Shown here: piece after piece, positions 42,201-52,877 of the stretch
Layout of the letters: each line of letters opens with the position of its first letter
How positions within the stretch are numbered: the stretch's first letter is position 1
Notes under the pieces: generated by a model
What the model was told of the DNA's origin: nothing
Database searches by the model: none
What the model saw: the letters and a program-made list of their open reading frames with translations, nothing else
Source: Blepharisma stoltei
Taxonomy: Eukaryota > Ciliophora > Heterotrichea > Heterotrichida > Blepharismidae
DNA length: 64,000 nucleotides
Direction: 5' to 3'
Assembly (NCBI GenBank): GCA_914767885.1
Contig: CAJZBQ010000003.1
Span: 186,001-250,000 of the forward strand
Made by a program: the position numbers and the translations under genes

Positions 42201-42819
42201 CTGGTCCATTATATGAATATGGAGCATCCCCATAATTTGGCATTAAATAGCAATTCAAGCTTTTTTCTTCTATTCTAAATAGATTTTACAGGTACAAAGT
42301 GCTATAAAAATTGTTGTTGACATATGATCCATATATAGCGTAATAGTTTTCATTATTGGACTTGAAACGGGTAAAAGCAGGTGAAAAACTGGCTTGCAAT
42401 TTATCAGTTTGAAGTGTGAGTTGGCTTCACTATTTAAAAAATACAGCTAAAGTGGTTAAATCAAAGCTTCACACATCAGAAGACGCTCCTGAAAGTGTTT
42501 TTCCACCTGCAATAATTACTTGATTGCTGGCTTCATTAAAAAATATAGCCGCCCCAATTCTTGGACCTGGAGTATTTGTATTAGATGGATAGAGCTCTTT
42601 TCATGTAGATGAATCCAGATTAAAGCTTCAAATATCATCATAGTAGACCCCTTCATCAGAAATCCCTGAAAATAAAATAATTCTATTTGAGTTCGAATCA
42701 TAAATCATTGAGGAAAGCTTCCTCGGATTGGGAGGATTCCCTCATTCAGGAATTGTCTCTATTTTTCAAGCTGTAATGCTTGAAATAAGAATAGTAGTAA
42801 GGATATAGAGGGAAATCAT
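39267..42819 (-). CDS. Kelch-repeat, Cys-rich multi-domain membrane protein
   Basis: The signal peptide MISLYILTTILISSITA is followed by many kelch blades (PRKLSSMIYDSNSNRIILFSG, FGGEGNNGELLNDLWLFDIEKGKW, SFASISIGHGFMMFGGEDS, NDLWIFDLIWLKW). Then a GCC2/ephrin-receptor-like Cys-rich region (CSPGTFITKPGCNLCPAGSF, CENCPAGTYSKFSGS, CIPCSLGTFSNIEGASVC), a membrane segment (IILGIMFAVSVIITLALASL), a short cytosolic loop, a second (LFSLFAVLGAGFLIIISILTQ), an extracellular Cys-rich domain, and a third near the end (FLLFVSALLGSVTGIIGLAGAIMG). Such receptor-like proteins are common in ciliates. Three 15-nt introns and a 61-bp IES are removed, leaving exactly 1148 residues. Trp is largely TGA. Ligand unknown. 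Confidence 0.85.
39744..39758 (-). other. 15-nt intron in the kelch membrane-protein gene
   Basis: Coding strand GTAATGGCTATGTAG, with A at position 10. It contains the only in-frame TAG of this region; removal joins FSMTSS to LFISESS. Confidence 0.88.
39855..39915. mobile_element. 61-bp TA-bounded IES in the kelch membrane-protein gene
   Basis: TTATA repeated at 39850 and 39911. Removal turns a premature stop (ISSYKI-stop) into SSYKKNDIYVSPSVSGE and continues the frame to the third membrane segment. Confidence 0.82.
41669..41683 (-). other. 15-nt intron in the kelch membrane-protein gene
   Basis: Coding strand GTAAATTTAAATTAG, A at position 10. It removes two stops and restores the kelch blade GELLNDLWLFD. 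Confidence 0.9.
42275..42289 (-). other. 15-nt intron in the kelch membrane-protein gene
   Basis: Coding strand GTAAAATCTATTTAG, A at position 10. Removal deletes an in-frame TAA and joins STLYL to IEEKSLNCY. Confidence 0.88.
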
Positions 42820-42871
42820 AAAAAAATTTCACCTATACAAATATTAATAAAAAAATTGAAATAAACTACTT

Positions 42872-43894
42872 TTACTTATGAATTTCTTGAAAATTAGTAT
42901 GTCCAGTAGTTTTGCAGTGCTCCAGTGCATCGCTTTCTCCTTTAAGCCCTTTATTGCACACTCCACACATCAAATCGAAATTTGCAAGATCTGTGAACTG
43001 TCTTCTATTCCTCATATCATTTGCTAAAAATACCGCGCCTTGATAAGCTTCTTGATCATTTTGACTAAAACATGTTTCGTCTTGGTCTTCAGGTGAATCT
43101 TCGCTCCTATTCCTCACTAACACATCATAATGGATCCCATCATAAATCACATAAATCCTATTATTATACCCTCCATCTTCCCCAAAAAGATCCACCCTAG
43201 CATTTTGTACAGACACAGCTGCAATTTCTACTTGATAATAATTAGACAAAATTGCAAGCTCAATAGCTCCTCCCCACGAATTCGGCTGTTTTATCCAATT
43301 AATATAGTCCTCAACTTGCTTTCCTAGCATGACTTCGTTGAAATTTACTGGGTCGCTTTCTACAAAAACTCCAATAATACTTCTAACTCCTATTAATAAT
43401 TTGAAAAAAATTTTTTAATATATATTTTTTATTGTAAATTAAAATATTTTAATTTCCGTCTCGAAATTAAGATACTCTCCCATATGTTTTTGTCTTCCTT
43501 CCATTGCATACCCTACTGAATTAAACAAACAAGAGTTATCAGCTGGGATAATTCTCCTTATCATTACTTTTCCATCTCTATTTGGAATTTGACTTTGTGG
43601 AGGAACCTGTGGCACAGGTTTATTTTCATTCTGTTTTGGTATTGGTTTAGGAGCTTCAGGCAAAGCTTCAATAATAAGTGTTTCGCCTGACGATATCCCA
43701 AGCTCAGAAATACTTATAGAATCATCAGCAGAAATTCCTTTTGGCGGGTATCCAGATTTAATTACTTGGCAATCAGGCATGATATTTGTAAGGGAATAGA
43801 TTAAATGCTTCAATTCATCATATGTGGCTTGTGGAGAAACTGTTATTGCTTTATTTCCTCCAGGGTATCTTAATCTAATAGCAAAATCTCCCAT
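42872..43894 (-). CDS. YOD1: OTU-family deubiquitinase, YOD1/OTU1-like
   Basis: Removes ubiquitin chains in ER-associated degradation together with p97/VCP. Order: an N-terminal ubiquitin-like (UBX-like) fold (MGDFAIRLRYPGGNKAITV), a Pro/Gln linker, and the OTU domain with catalytic Asp/Cys in IIPADNSCLFNSVGYAM and catalytic His in VIYDGIHYDVL. WGGAIELAILSNYY and DLFGEDGGYNNRIYVI are also conserved. It ends in the family's C2H2 finger (LMCGVCNKGLKGESDALEHC, TTGHTNFQEI). A 66-bp IES is removed (43386-43451), leaving 318 residues (human YOD1 348). Confidence 0.95.
43386..43451. mobile_element. 66-bp TA-bounded IES in the YOD1-like gene
   Basis: TA at both ends, A/T-rich. Removal joins NFETEI to RSIIGVFVESDP, which fits the OTU fold. 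One tip reads ACTCCTATTAAT, faintly like the CTCCC tips of the MITEs. Confidence 0.85.
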
Positions 43895-43904
43895 ATATAA
43901 ATTA

Positions 43905-44958
43905 TTAGATAGTGAATATTTTTAATGTCTGATCATATGAGCTTGTAACAATTGTCCTGTTATCTCTGGCTATTGCTGCAGAGGAGACTATTTGAGTATG
44001 ACCAATTAAGCTTAATTGAGGAGTATTGCTAGCAGCATCCCATACTCTTACTGAGCCATCTTGAGCAGTGCTGACATAGAATCTTTCGTTGCTAGAGATC
44101 TCGACATGCCTTACATAGTCCCAATGGTTTCTGTGATATGAAATTTGGGTGAGGTTTCCATTATTTAATTCAAATTTTCGAACTGCATGGTCTTGGTGAG
44201 AGGATAAAAAGGGATACAACCCAATATTTATTATGGTTTAAACTATAATTTTATATATAAATGAAATTAGTTAACTGTAATAGCATATTTCTTTGATTTC
44301 TGAAAAATCTTGCATTATAAATAATAGCAGGAGGCACAAGGAATTCTTTTTCTTGTGGAAATACCCTCATATCATAATTAATAGTCTGATTAGCAATTGG
44401 TCTCCCTGATGGAAATTCATAAGCCTCAATCCCAGATTCAGCCGTTGTCGCAAGTAAAATTGAGTTATCAGGAGACAAAGCCACACTTCTAAAAGTCCCG
44501 CTTTGAGGAGTTGCGAAGTTTTTTGAAGGTGCTCTCATGTTTCTTAAGTCCCAGAGGAAAATATTTCTGTCTCTTCCACAAGAAAGAAGCTGGGAATCAG
44601 ATATAAAAAGCACAAAATAAACTTTGTGGGTATGATTTGTAGCTCTTGCGATGTTATTACGGTTGCTGATATCCCATAAGGCAACTGTTTGATCTGGAGA
44701 GCATGATGCGATTTGCCTTCCATTTGGGGATACGTCACAGCAAAATACTCCTTCTTGGTGAGCTAGAATGGAGGACAGCTCATTTTTTCTTGATAAATCC
44801 CAAATTTTTACAGTACCATCGTGGGATGCAGAGATGATTTGAGGAGATGAAGCGTTTTCGTTGATTCTTACAAAGTCAACTGAGTCAGTGTGACCTTTAA
44901 TTGTAGAGGAAGCTTGATGCTCTGGAGGAATTTCGACGATTCTGAGTTCTGAGTCCAT
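43905..44958 (-). CDS. WD40-repeat protein
   Basis: 336 residues after removal of a 43-bp IES, enough for one seven-bladed propeller. Clear blades: TIKGHTDSVDFVRIN..ISASHDGTVKIWDLSR, AHQEGVFCCDVSPNGRQIASCSPDQTVALWD, HTHKVYFVLFISDSQLLSCGRDRNIFLWDLR, FRSVALSPDNSILLATT, HVEISSNERFYVSTAQDGSVRVWD and GHTQIVSSAAIARDNRTIVTSSYDQTLKIF. No extra domain, so the complex it serves cannot be named. It lies 11 bp from the start of the YOD1-like gene on the same strand. Confidence 0.9.
44227..44269. mobile_element. 43-bp TA-bounded IES in the WD40 gene
   Basis: TA at 44225 and 44268, wholly A/T-rich. Removal joins NMLLQLT to IGLYPFLSSHQDHAVRKF, restoring the propeller. Confidence 0.82.
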
Positions 44959-45290
44959 TTATTATAAAGAAAATTAGGATTAAGCATATAAAATCCATTT
45001 ATCGTAAAAAGAAATAAATTGTGGATTAAATTTTAGATATGATCAAAATTTTTAATAATTTTAATAGTTTAAGAACTTGGCTTTGGATGCTTTTTATATG
45101 CAAAATATTTCCTTTTTTCTAGTTTTTATGAATGTTAACTGCCCTCCCCTTTTGATTCTATGAATTTCTATCATCTATGAATTTTAAATTTAGCAATTTT
45201 TTATTATCTTTTTATCATATATCTATTCGTTTATTTATTTTAAATATTTCCTCAGCTTATATTCTATTTAAAAGATCCAAAAGATTATAT
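44959..45290. other. AT-rich spacer
   Basis: Between the WD40 gene start and the 3' end of the ankyrin gene. It contains no convincing frame or repeat. Confidence 0.4.
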
Positions 45291-45734
45291 TTAAGTATTT
45301 CTTATAAGTTTTTGAACATATTCTCTCAGTTCCAGATCTTTATCACTAGTTTGAGGCTTCCTTAGTACAAGCTCTTCTAAGGACTCACCAAAATTGCTTC
45401 TTGCATTAATATCAGCTCCATGCTCAACTAGATATTTTACACATTGAAATTTCCCATGAAAAGCACACAGCAACAGCGGGGTATACCCAGATGAATCTCT
45501 TACGTTCACATTTCCACGGTGTTTTTCCACAATGCATCTTAAAATTTCATCAGTTTGGCACAGACTCGCCCAAAAAATCAGACTTCAATTATTTTCAAAT
45601 CCTTTAGGATTGTAAGGCAAAGGTGAATCTACGTTAAACCCTGAAGCCAAAAATTCATCAATTAAACCAATGGCAGTTTGAACATCATTGCATTGAATAG
45701 CCGCCTTTATGTTATCTGCTTTTTGAACGCTCAT
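45291..45734 (-). CDS. Small ankyrin-repeat protein
   Basis: 147 residues from the ATG at 45734 (MSVQKADNIKAAIQCNDVQ). Three ankyrin units, the clearest being NVRDSSGYTPLLLCAFHGKFQCVKYLVEHGADINA. TGA=Trp in FENNWSLIFW. No other domain. Function unknown. It is divergent from the gene at 45944, with a 209-bp shared promoter region. Confidence 0.87.
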
Positions 45735-45943
45735 TTTACTTTTATTTAATAAGTAGAATAATATATTTATGTCCTAAACTATCACAATTCTGATATTAAT
45801 TTTGATGAATATTCAAATTTAAACAAATGTAGATGAGTATATACTTTTTCACTGGAAAATAAAAAAAAAGTGCTTTATTTTTAATATAAATTTACTGCAG
45901 ATATATTAGAATACTTAAAACTGATTATGTTAAAAATTGTAAT

Positions 45944-47809
45944 ATGGATTCAGCATGTGAAAGCACCACATCTGAAAGAAACATCAATGAATCTGAAATC
46001 ATGAAGTATTTGATTGGATTTTCAGATGATGCAATTGAGTTTATCAAGGATGGACAAACTGAAGATGCCTTGGACGTTTTTATAAAATGCCAAGAGCTAA
46101 TAGAATCAGTTATAAACCAAGGAGAAAATATTGATCCTGATATGATAATAACGATTTCACACAACATAGCGGTTTGCCATCAAAATCTATACTCCTTTAT
46201 ATTAATTAACCATTTATTTATTCTATTTATTATAATTCATATTAAATTGGCATAAACAATTATGAAAAATCTATAGAGTCTCTAGAAAGATCTCTCCCCA
46301 ACAGAAATTCAATAAGAGTTCAAAATTCTACTGACCAATCTATTGAAATTCAAATAGCCAGAAAAATATTTCGAGACGTTTATCAATGCAAAACCAATCT
46401 TAATTTATGAGCTACATCATCAAAACTAAAAAAGCATGAAGCTTCTTTACTTTATGCAAGAAAATCAGTTGGAAATGTTTATGAAATTCTTCAAGACTGC
46501 TTTAAACTATGTACCAATTTTATGTCATTTAAAATAAATATGTGAAATAGGATAGAAACAAGGAGTTTAATTATATATTTATAATAAATGCTATATATTA
46601 AGATATAAAAAATTGCAGACTTATAATAAAGCTAAAGCTATTGTGATGAATTCCAATAATGTGACAGAAAATTATGTTGAAGAAAAATATAAAGAGGTTG
46701 TAGAAAGAAGCTTCCCAGTAGTCGATTATTTAAATCAAATAATTTTGGAAAAACTTGGAAAAAAGCAGAAAGATGAGAGATTATTAAAATCAAATACGAG
46801 AGCAGTTGATGGGATACAAACCAATGGGGACGCAATATTTAATTTAACGATTGAAGAGCTGATTATGCTACGTCCTATCACTTATCATCAATTTAAAGCT
46901 CCTTCTAATTTTATTATAGAAATCTCAAAGCAAAGCTTATGCCAAAAAATCTGTTTACTTGCTATTTCATACTACAGCATTGCTACAGAGCTTTGGCATC
47001 TTAGAGAAAATTATGAAAATAAAATTTCTGAAGGAAAATCATGGCATTCAAAGTCCTTGGAAATCGCTGAAAAGCTAATCCCTTTCAATTCCCCAATTTT
47101 ACGACATATAAAAGAAAGCTACTATGAACGATATCCTCCGTCCTTGACCCAAAATATTTTTATTAAAAAAGTTAAAGATTTTTCCCAAACCAGAATGACT
47201 GATAAAGAAAAAAAATTAAAATCAGTCTATGGCAGATCTGCATCAGTAAAGCCTCATCAGACAAATTTTTTAAAAACAATAGATAAATTCCAGTCTAGAA
47301 CGAAAACCCCTGCATTAGTTACAAAACAAAACTCAATAAAATCTTCCAAATCGCCATCAAGAAATAAAAGAAAGTCAATTACAGATCGCGAAAAAAAAGA
47401 TCATATAGTAACTAACTTCAATAAAACAGCAAGAAATCTTAAGGGAATAAAAGAGTTAGGAAGCTCAGAAAATAAAGCTTCTAATAAATCTACGACTAAC
47501 CTTATAAAAACTATGAAAATTGTCCATATTTCTGATGATTCAAGTGCAAATTCAGAGTCATCTTTTGATGAAGATTATTTCCGAGAAAATTTTGTGCTTA
47601 CTTCTAATGACTTATATGGAGTTTTTTCAGATGAAGAAACTAATAATGAAAATAAAAAGAAAAACTTAAGCAAACAGAGACTGAGGAAAAAAAACACAGA
47701 AACATCTGAGACAAGCAATGAAAATGAGGTCATGCCAGCTTTAAGACTGATAAACCCTGATAAAGTGAGCGCTATGTCAAGTTCAGGTTTCCGTGGACTT
47801 GTGCATTAA
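45944..47809 (+). CDS. Large protein with TPR-like N-terminus, unknown function
   Basis: 594 residues after removing two IESs (53 and 28 bp), exact in frame. The N-terminal half is helical with TPR-like pairs: FIKDGQTEDALDVFIKCQELIE, ITISHNIAVCHQNLYSF-INNYEKSIESLERSL and SLLYARKSVGNVYEILQDC. The middle (RPITYHQFKAPSNFIIEISKQS, YYSIATELWHLRE) is similar in style. The C-terminal 250 residues are basic and Ser/Lys-rich with acidic patches (DDSSANSESSFDEDYF), probably disordered. Not assigned to a family. It ends 28 bp from the stop of the convergent RPA2 gene. Confidence 0.8.
46202..46254. mobile_element. 53-bp TA-bounded IES
   Basis: TA at 46200 and 46253, A/T-rich. Removal gives QNLYSFINNYEKSIESLE, completing a TPR-like pair. 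Confidence 0.85.
46578..46605. mobile_element. 28-bp TA-bounded IES
   Basis: TATA-flanked, with a purely A/T-rich interior except two or three G/C. Removal gives RSLIIYKKLQTYNKAKA in frame. The length is close to the minimum known for Paramecium IESs. The boundaries are less certain than for longer ones because TAs are dense. Confidence 0.65.
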
Positions 47810-47837
47810 TCTAATTTTATCGTAAAATGTCTATTAT

Positions 47838-50800
47838 TTAAAGTGTGTGCTTAAAACCCAGTTTAATATTCATAGCTGCTAGCTCGTTTGATAAATATCT
47901 TAATACGTATGGTAACGCGACCTTTACACCTTCTCCTTGGCATGCGTGGCAAACTGCTTTTTCTTTTCCTTTTACTAAATAGCAGCCTAAAATGCTTCCA
48001 CATTTTTTACATAAATATCCTTCACTGTAATCACTACATTTCATGAGTCTATCGTATAGTAAAAATGAAGCCCCATGGCCAAGTAAAGAGTCTCTTTCCA
48101 TTTCTCCCAGTCTGATTCCTCCATGTCGTTTTCTACCTTTGACAGGTTGATGTGTTAAAATATCAACAGGCCCTGTAGATCTAGCTTGATACTTGTCAGC
48201 AACCATATGACGAAGTCTTTGATAATATATCAATATACATTAACTATATTTCCAGTATGTTTAAACTGGTACAGAATCCATAATAATAGAAATTACAAAT
48301 TAATTTTTTTAAACAAATATTGATATGTATATAGCATACACGACTCCTAAAAATATTTCCGCCTTCATCTCAGTGCCAAATATCCCTGAATACATAGTTT
48401 CGCTTCCATAATAGCTATACCCTGCTTCTAGTAGCTGTTTTCCAAAATAGTCTACCTTATCTTTTTCTTGAAAAGGTGCTGCTTCTTGGAATTCTCCTTT
48501 AATAGCTCCCACTTTTCCTGCCATAGACTCAATAAGCATTCCAATAGTCATACGAGATGGAAATGCATGTGGGTTAATAATAACATCAGGTGTTAAGCCT
48601 TCTTCAGTAAATGGCATGTCTTCTTGTGGCCACAAAACTGAAAGGACTCCTTTCTGTCCATGCCTTGAGCTGAATTTGTCCCCAATAATAGGGTTTCTTT
48701 GAAAACGGTACTTGAAATTGACTTTGAATTCCCTTGTGTCGGTTCCGATGATTTTAATATCGTCATATGTAGATTTTTCCATATCTTTGTAAGAAAAAGT
48801 TTTGTTGGAACTGGTAACTCCGTTAAAGAGCAGCAGCTCAGGCTGTTGGGAAATCCCATTTTGGCCTACAAAAGGAAGACCATCAGTGTCAAGGCCTTTT
48901 TCGGTCGCTTCTTTTTTGGCTGCTTCAGACTGGATCCATGAGAAGTTTTCTTTTTTTGTGGTGTTGAGATCTCTTATATTAGCTTTGTAGACAATCCCAT
49001 GGCCAAATCCTCTTTCATATGCTGATTTGTTAACAATCATAGCATCTTCCATATCGTAGCCTGTATAAGAAATGACAGCAACTACTGCATTGGTACCTGA
49101 TGGGTATTTTTCAAACCCGTTTCTGCGGACTTGTCGACATTTTGAGGAGACAAGGGGCTTTTGAGGCATCGTGAGTCGATAAAGTTTGTTATCATTTCTG
49201 AATTGATATGCTTTTACAAGGTAATTGAAGATTTATATCAAATTGATCGTTATTTGGTTTTTTTATTATTAAAATTATATAATTGTATAAGGGAGTTCCC
49301 ATTGTTTGTTTAGCCATTTGGCATTGATACATATTACGTGGAGACTGATTGTGGTCAGAAAAAGGAGTTGTGCAAGCCAAAATGCTTAGCATGTTCAGTG
49401 GCGAAAATTCTTCATGACTTGTCTCAGGTTTTCTATCCTTAGGAAGACATGCTATTGACAAGTTTAATTGCTCTAAAGGCCCAATCCAATCTTTTTCTCC
49501 TGTTTCTATATGTCTTACAGGCCTAACCAACCTCCCCTGTGTAGTCGCCAAGAAAATCCCCAAAAATAACGGTTTCCTTGATAAATACGCAATTTCCATA
49601 GTTCTCGGAATAGTCTCTCTAATTTTTTCCAGCCTCAATTTCTTCTCAAATTCTTCTGGCTCATTAGTATATCCAATAATACACCCATCAAGCATGACAG
49701 GTATATATTCCACAGGAAAAATTGTGATTTCTTCTCTAGACATGAGTCTCATACCTAGCGAATGGCACACGTCAATTACTTCTTTTTTATTAAATTCTAG
49801 ATTTTTTGAGACAGGCACACATGTAGACGAAAGATGGTTTAAAAGCCCACAAGGCGCACCATCAGGTGTATGAACTGGGCATAAAAATCCCCATGACTCT
49901 GGCAGCAATTTTCTGACACTTGAAATTTTCATTTCTATGAAATAAGAACCTCTATGGACACTTTGGAAGTGGGAAAGGTATCGAGCATAATTGATTTTTT
50001 CTGCAATAATAGTAAAACCTGCAGCTTGCATTAGATCAAGGCCAGTTCTGCTTATCAAATTTCCTGTAGCTAAGAAATATTCAAGCTTTTTCCCAATATT
50101 AGCATGCTGTTCAAGGATTTTTTGGATATAAGTTTTATCACGGATTTTAATCCCTTGCTTAGGAGCTTCTTTTAAAATTCTGACTTTAACAGATTCGAGG
50201 GTGTTTTCAAGGTTTTCCTTCATAATGTTCAAATAAAGATGCCCTGGCAGTAAAAATTCTTGTGAGCTCAAAACATCAGCGCTTTCTGGTGAAATTTCAT
50301 TTTCGGCTAGAGCATATAGCTTTTCAATCATGAGGACTAGCAAATTGAACTTATCGTTATCATTATCAGTATGCACGAATACATGCTCTCTCAATACAAG
50401 TTCTCCTACCTGCTCATCTGCCATATAGCTTGGAGGATTCATAATTTTCCTTACTCTTGAGCCAAGATACTTCAATGCTGACTCTCTTGTAAAAATTGCA
50501 AGCTTTGCTGCTGTTCTTATAAGCACTTCAACTCTGCTATAAGTTTGGTTTGATGAATAAGACCCTCTTACTAGTCTATTATATAGATCTAGATCAGTGA
50601 TATCTTTTATGCTATTTTATATTAATTTTTATTTTTTAATAATACACAATTTCCCCAAAAATTTTTTTTTCTATAAAGAGCATTATTGTTTTTGATTTTT
50701 TATATAGTCTATGTCTGATTCTAATAAATAGATTTATTCTAGAGATTAGGCATATCCTTTTACTATATAATAATAAGACAAAAGCTATCAGTATGAATAT

Positions 50801-51648
50801 TTATTTATTGTAAATTCGCATAATTTAATATAAGCATTTCAAAATGATAATTGCTGGAATAAACACTTCCCCTCTTCTTAATATAAACCTCACATTGCAA
50901 TCTCCATCAGTCAAATAATGCACAGTGACTGACTGTGTGAATAAATCATCTCTAACGCAGCGAATCACCACAGCAAATTGTGTATACATCTTCCCACGAT
51001 TTGTAAAAGCTCCTCTGACAATTGCGAGTGGGTAGTTTTGCTTTTGGATGATAAGAAGTCTGATGATTTTTTCGACTCCGTTTACTATGAAATAGCCACC
51101 AAGTTCTTGAATGTCTTCGCCTAATTTGATTAATTCTTCTTGGTTCATTTTGGAGAGGTGGCAGAACTCGGATTTGACCATAACTGGGACATTTCCAAGG
51201 TTAACTTTGAATCTGTCAATTGATAAATTGTCGATTTGCCAAGCTACTTGAGCTACTAAAGGTGCAGCGTAGCTGGAGTCACTTAGACGGCATTCTGTTG
51301 GGAATAGTCTTGGCTCTTTTTGAATTCCTTCTGTTGGAGGTGCTTTGTAAGGACGTCCTAAATGTAAGCTTTTTTGGTTTATTTAATAAAATATCATAAG
51401 CGGAATATTTAAATTAAATTTTATTATGGCATTTGGATATCAAAATCAATCGTATTTTAAATAATTTAGCATAAATTCTCAAACCAAATCTTGCAGACTC
51501 TCATTCCGACATCTGAATTTTCAGGAAATTCAATTTCACATGGAAGCAACCTTTCGCATAGATGCAAGAGTCCTTCTGTCATAGCATAATCAAAAGAATC
51601 AATATGAGTCTGAGTTATGTCTTGAGCACTCCTTCCATGCTTTCTCAT
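47838..51648 (-). CDS. RPA2: DNA-directed RNA polymerase I second-largest subunit
   Basis: Forms half of the Pol I active centre, which makes rRNA. Diagnostic stretches: [157 protein letters not shown]. The C-terminal zinc site is [28 protein letters not shown] and [12 protein letters not shown] point to Pol I rather than Pol II or III. Four IESs (111, 73, 223, 107 bp) are removed, leaving exactly 1098 residues; human POLR1B has 1135. ATG at 51648. Confidence 0.95.
48228..48338. mobile_element. 111-bp TA-bounded IES in RPA2
   Basis: Removal joins EIFLGVVY to [11 protein letters not shown], an invariant region of second-largest subunits. The tips resemble each other as TATGCTATATACATATCAAT inverted against TTGATATATTA. 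Confidence 0.92.
49217..49289. mobile_element. 73-bp TA-bounded IES in RPA2
   Basis: Removal joins TMGTPL to [14 protein letters not shown], matching human MGFPLLTYQDRSDNKLYRL without a gap. Confidence 0.93.
50610..50832. mobile_element. 223-bp TA-bounded IES in RPA2
   Basis: Removal joins PAIIILKCL to KDITDLDLYNRLVRG. A/T-rich with no TIR visible beyond a few bases. Confidence 0.9.
51367..51473. mobile_element. 107-bp TA-bounded IES in RPA2
   Basis: Removal joins VCKIWFENL to HLGRPYKAPP in frame; TA at 51365 and 51472. Confidence 0.87.
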
Positions 51649-52047
51649 GGGTTATAATAAAAGATGGTGCTAAAGTGCATTATCATGCAGTCAATAGATT
51701 AAAAAATGATTGAAAATATTATCTATGAGCTAACTTTCATTTTTTCAAATAAAGAACTTTATATCTTATAAAGAAAAAATGCTAACTGATTTATTTTTGA
51801 AGTTTTCACTTATTTGCTTTGATTAATAAATTATTAGCCTAGAATAAATTTCTTAAGTCTTTGCTTAGCCAGAAATTATGGCATTTAAACATTTGCCAAT
51901 ATATTTAAAATCTTGTTTAGTTTCATATTATTTTATGAACAAACTTTGCTATATAAATGAAGAAAAAAAGTCATTTTTAAATATTTAAAATTAAATACCA
52001 TTTATAAATAGAAAGTAATTTTTATTTATTCTAAGCAGGAATAATTT
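51649..52047. other. Divergent AT-rich spacer
   Basis: Should contain the promoters of RPA2 (minus) and the gene at 52048 (plus). No motif, repeat or frame stands out. Confidence 0.4.
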
Positions 52048-52500
52048 ATGTCAGAGAGGCCAGAGACTTATTTTTCGAAAGCTAGAATTACTAAAACATG
52101 TGCACTTGATAAAGAGCTGTCACTAAAGCTGGATTTGCAAAGCATTTTTACTCCAAACTCCTCAAGAGGATTTAATTATAACAAAAGGCTGGCTCATGCA
52201 TCATGCTATTCAAACCAAAATTCAGACCGATACGCTTCAAGCACAATAAACATGTATGATACAAAATGCCGCTTAAGCTCAACACCTAAGCCTTTTTCTA
52301 AATCAAAAGGCCCTATTATTAGAGCTCAAGAAGATTTTGATAATTTTTATAACAGCATAACTCCCTCTTCACGCTCAAAAATTTTAAAACAAGAAGCCCA
52401 GGAAGCCCACAGTCTCAACCCAAAATCATCATTTTTGCTGAATCCAAACTTTTCTAACAAACTAATAAAAAAATCAGAAAAAATCAGCGATCTGTTATAA
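52048..52500 (+). CDS. Hypothetical Ser/Asn-rich protein
   Basis: 150 residues, uninterrupted, rich in Ser, Asn, Lys and Tyr (MSERPETYFSKARITKTC; RLSSTPKPFSKSKGPIIRAQ). No domain, signal peptide or membrane segment. Probably disordered. Its composition is like the tails of other genes here, so I accept it as a gene. Confidence 0.65.
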   Translation: MSERPETYFSKARITKTCALDKELSLKLDLQSIFTPNSSRGFNYNKRLAHASCYSNQNSDRYASSTINMYDTKCRLSSTPKPFSKSKGPIIRAQEDFDNFYNSITPSSRSKILKQEAQEAHSLNPKSSFLLNPNFSNKLIKKSEKISDLL

Positions 52501-52572
52501 TATTTAAGATAACTAATTCATGGCGAAAAATAATAATTTTATTAATCAAATAAAAGAAGAGTATAATTTCTG

Positions 52573-52746
52573 ATGAAATATTGAGTTAAATCGACTATAC
52601 CACTTGATACCCTAAAAAAACTCAAAGATTTTATCAAGGAAAACAAAATTACCGAAGACGAAATGTAAATTATATTTAGGTATACCCAAGAATTAAGAGA
52701 ATTCGCGCTTGAAGTTCTTTCACAAAAACTAAAAGAGATAAACTAA
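52573..52746 (+). CDS. Very small protein with a 15-nt intron
   Basis: From ATG 52573: MKYWVKSTIPLDTLKKLKDF then IKENKITEDEM, with TGA=Trp, then a 15-nt intron (52665-52679), then YTQELREFALEVLSQKLKEI and TAA, for 52 residues. An upstream ATG at 52520 (MAKNNNFINQIKEEYNFW) is in another frame; the true gene might start there if one base is missing. Helical and charged; function unknown. Confidence 0.5.
52665..52679 (+). other. 15-nt intron
   Basis: GTAAATTATATTTAG, A at position 10; removal deletes an in-frame TAA and joins TEDEM to YTQELREF. Confidence 0.8.
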
Positions 52747-52877
52747 TTTATAGCAAATAAAATTTCTAGGATTTCAAACTTATTTTATTTTCTTATAGTA
52801 GATAGAATAATTATTAGCTAAAAGGATTTTTATGTAACTATAATGGCTATATAAAAAAGATTAATGATATAATTCAG

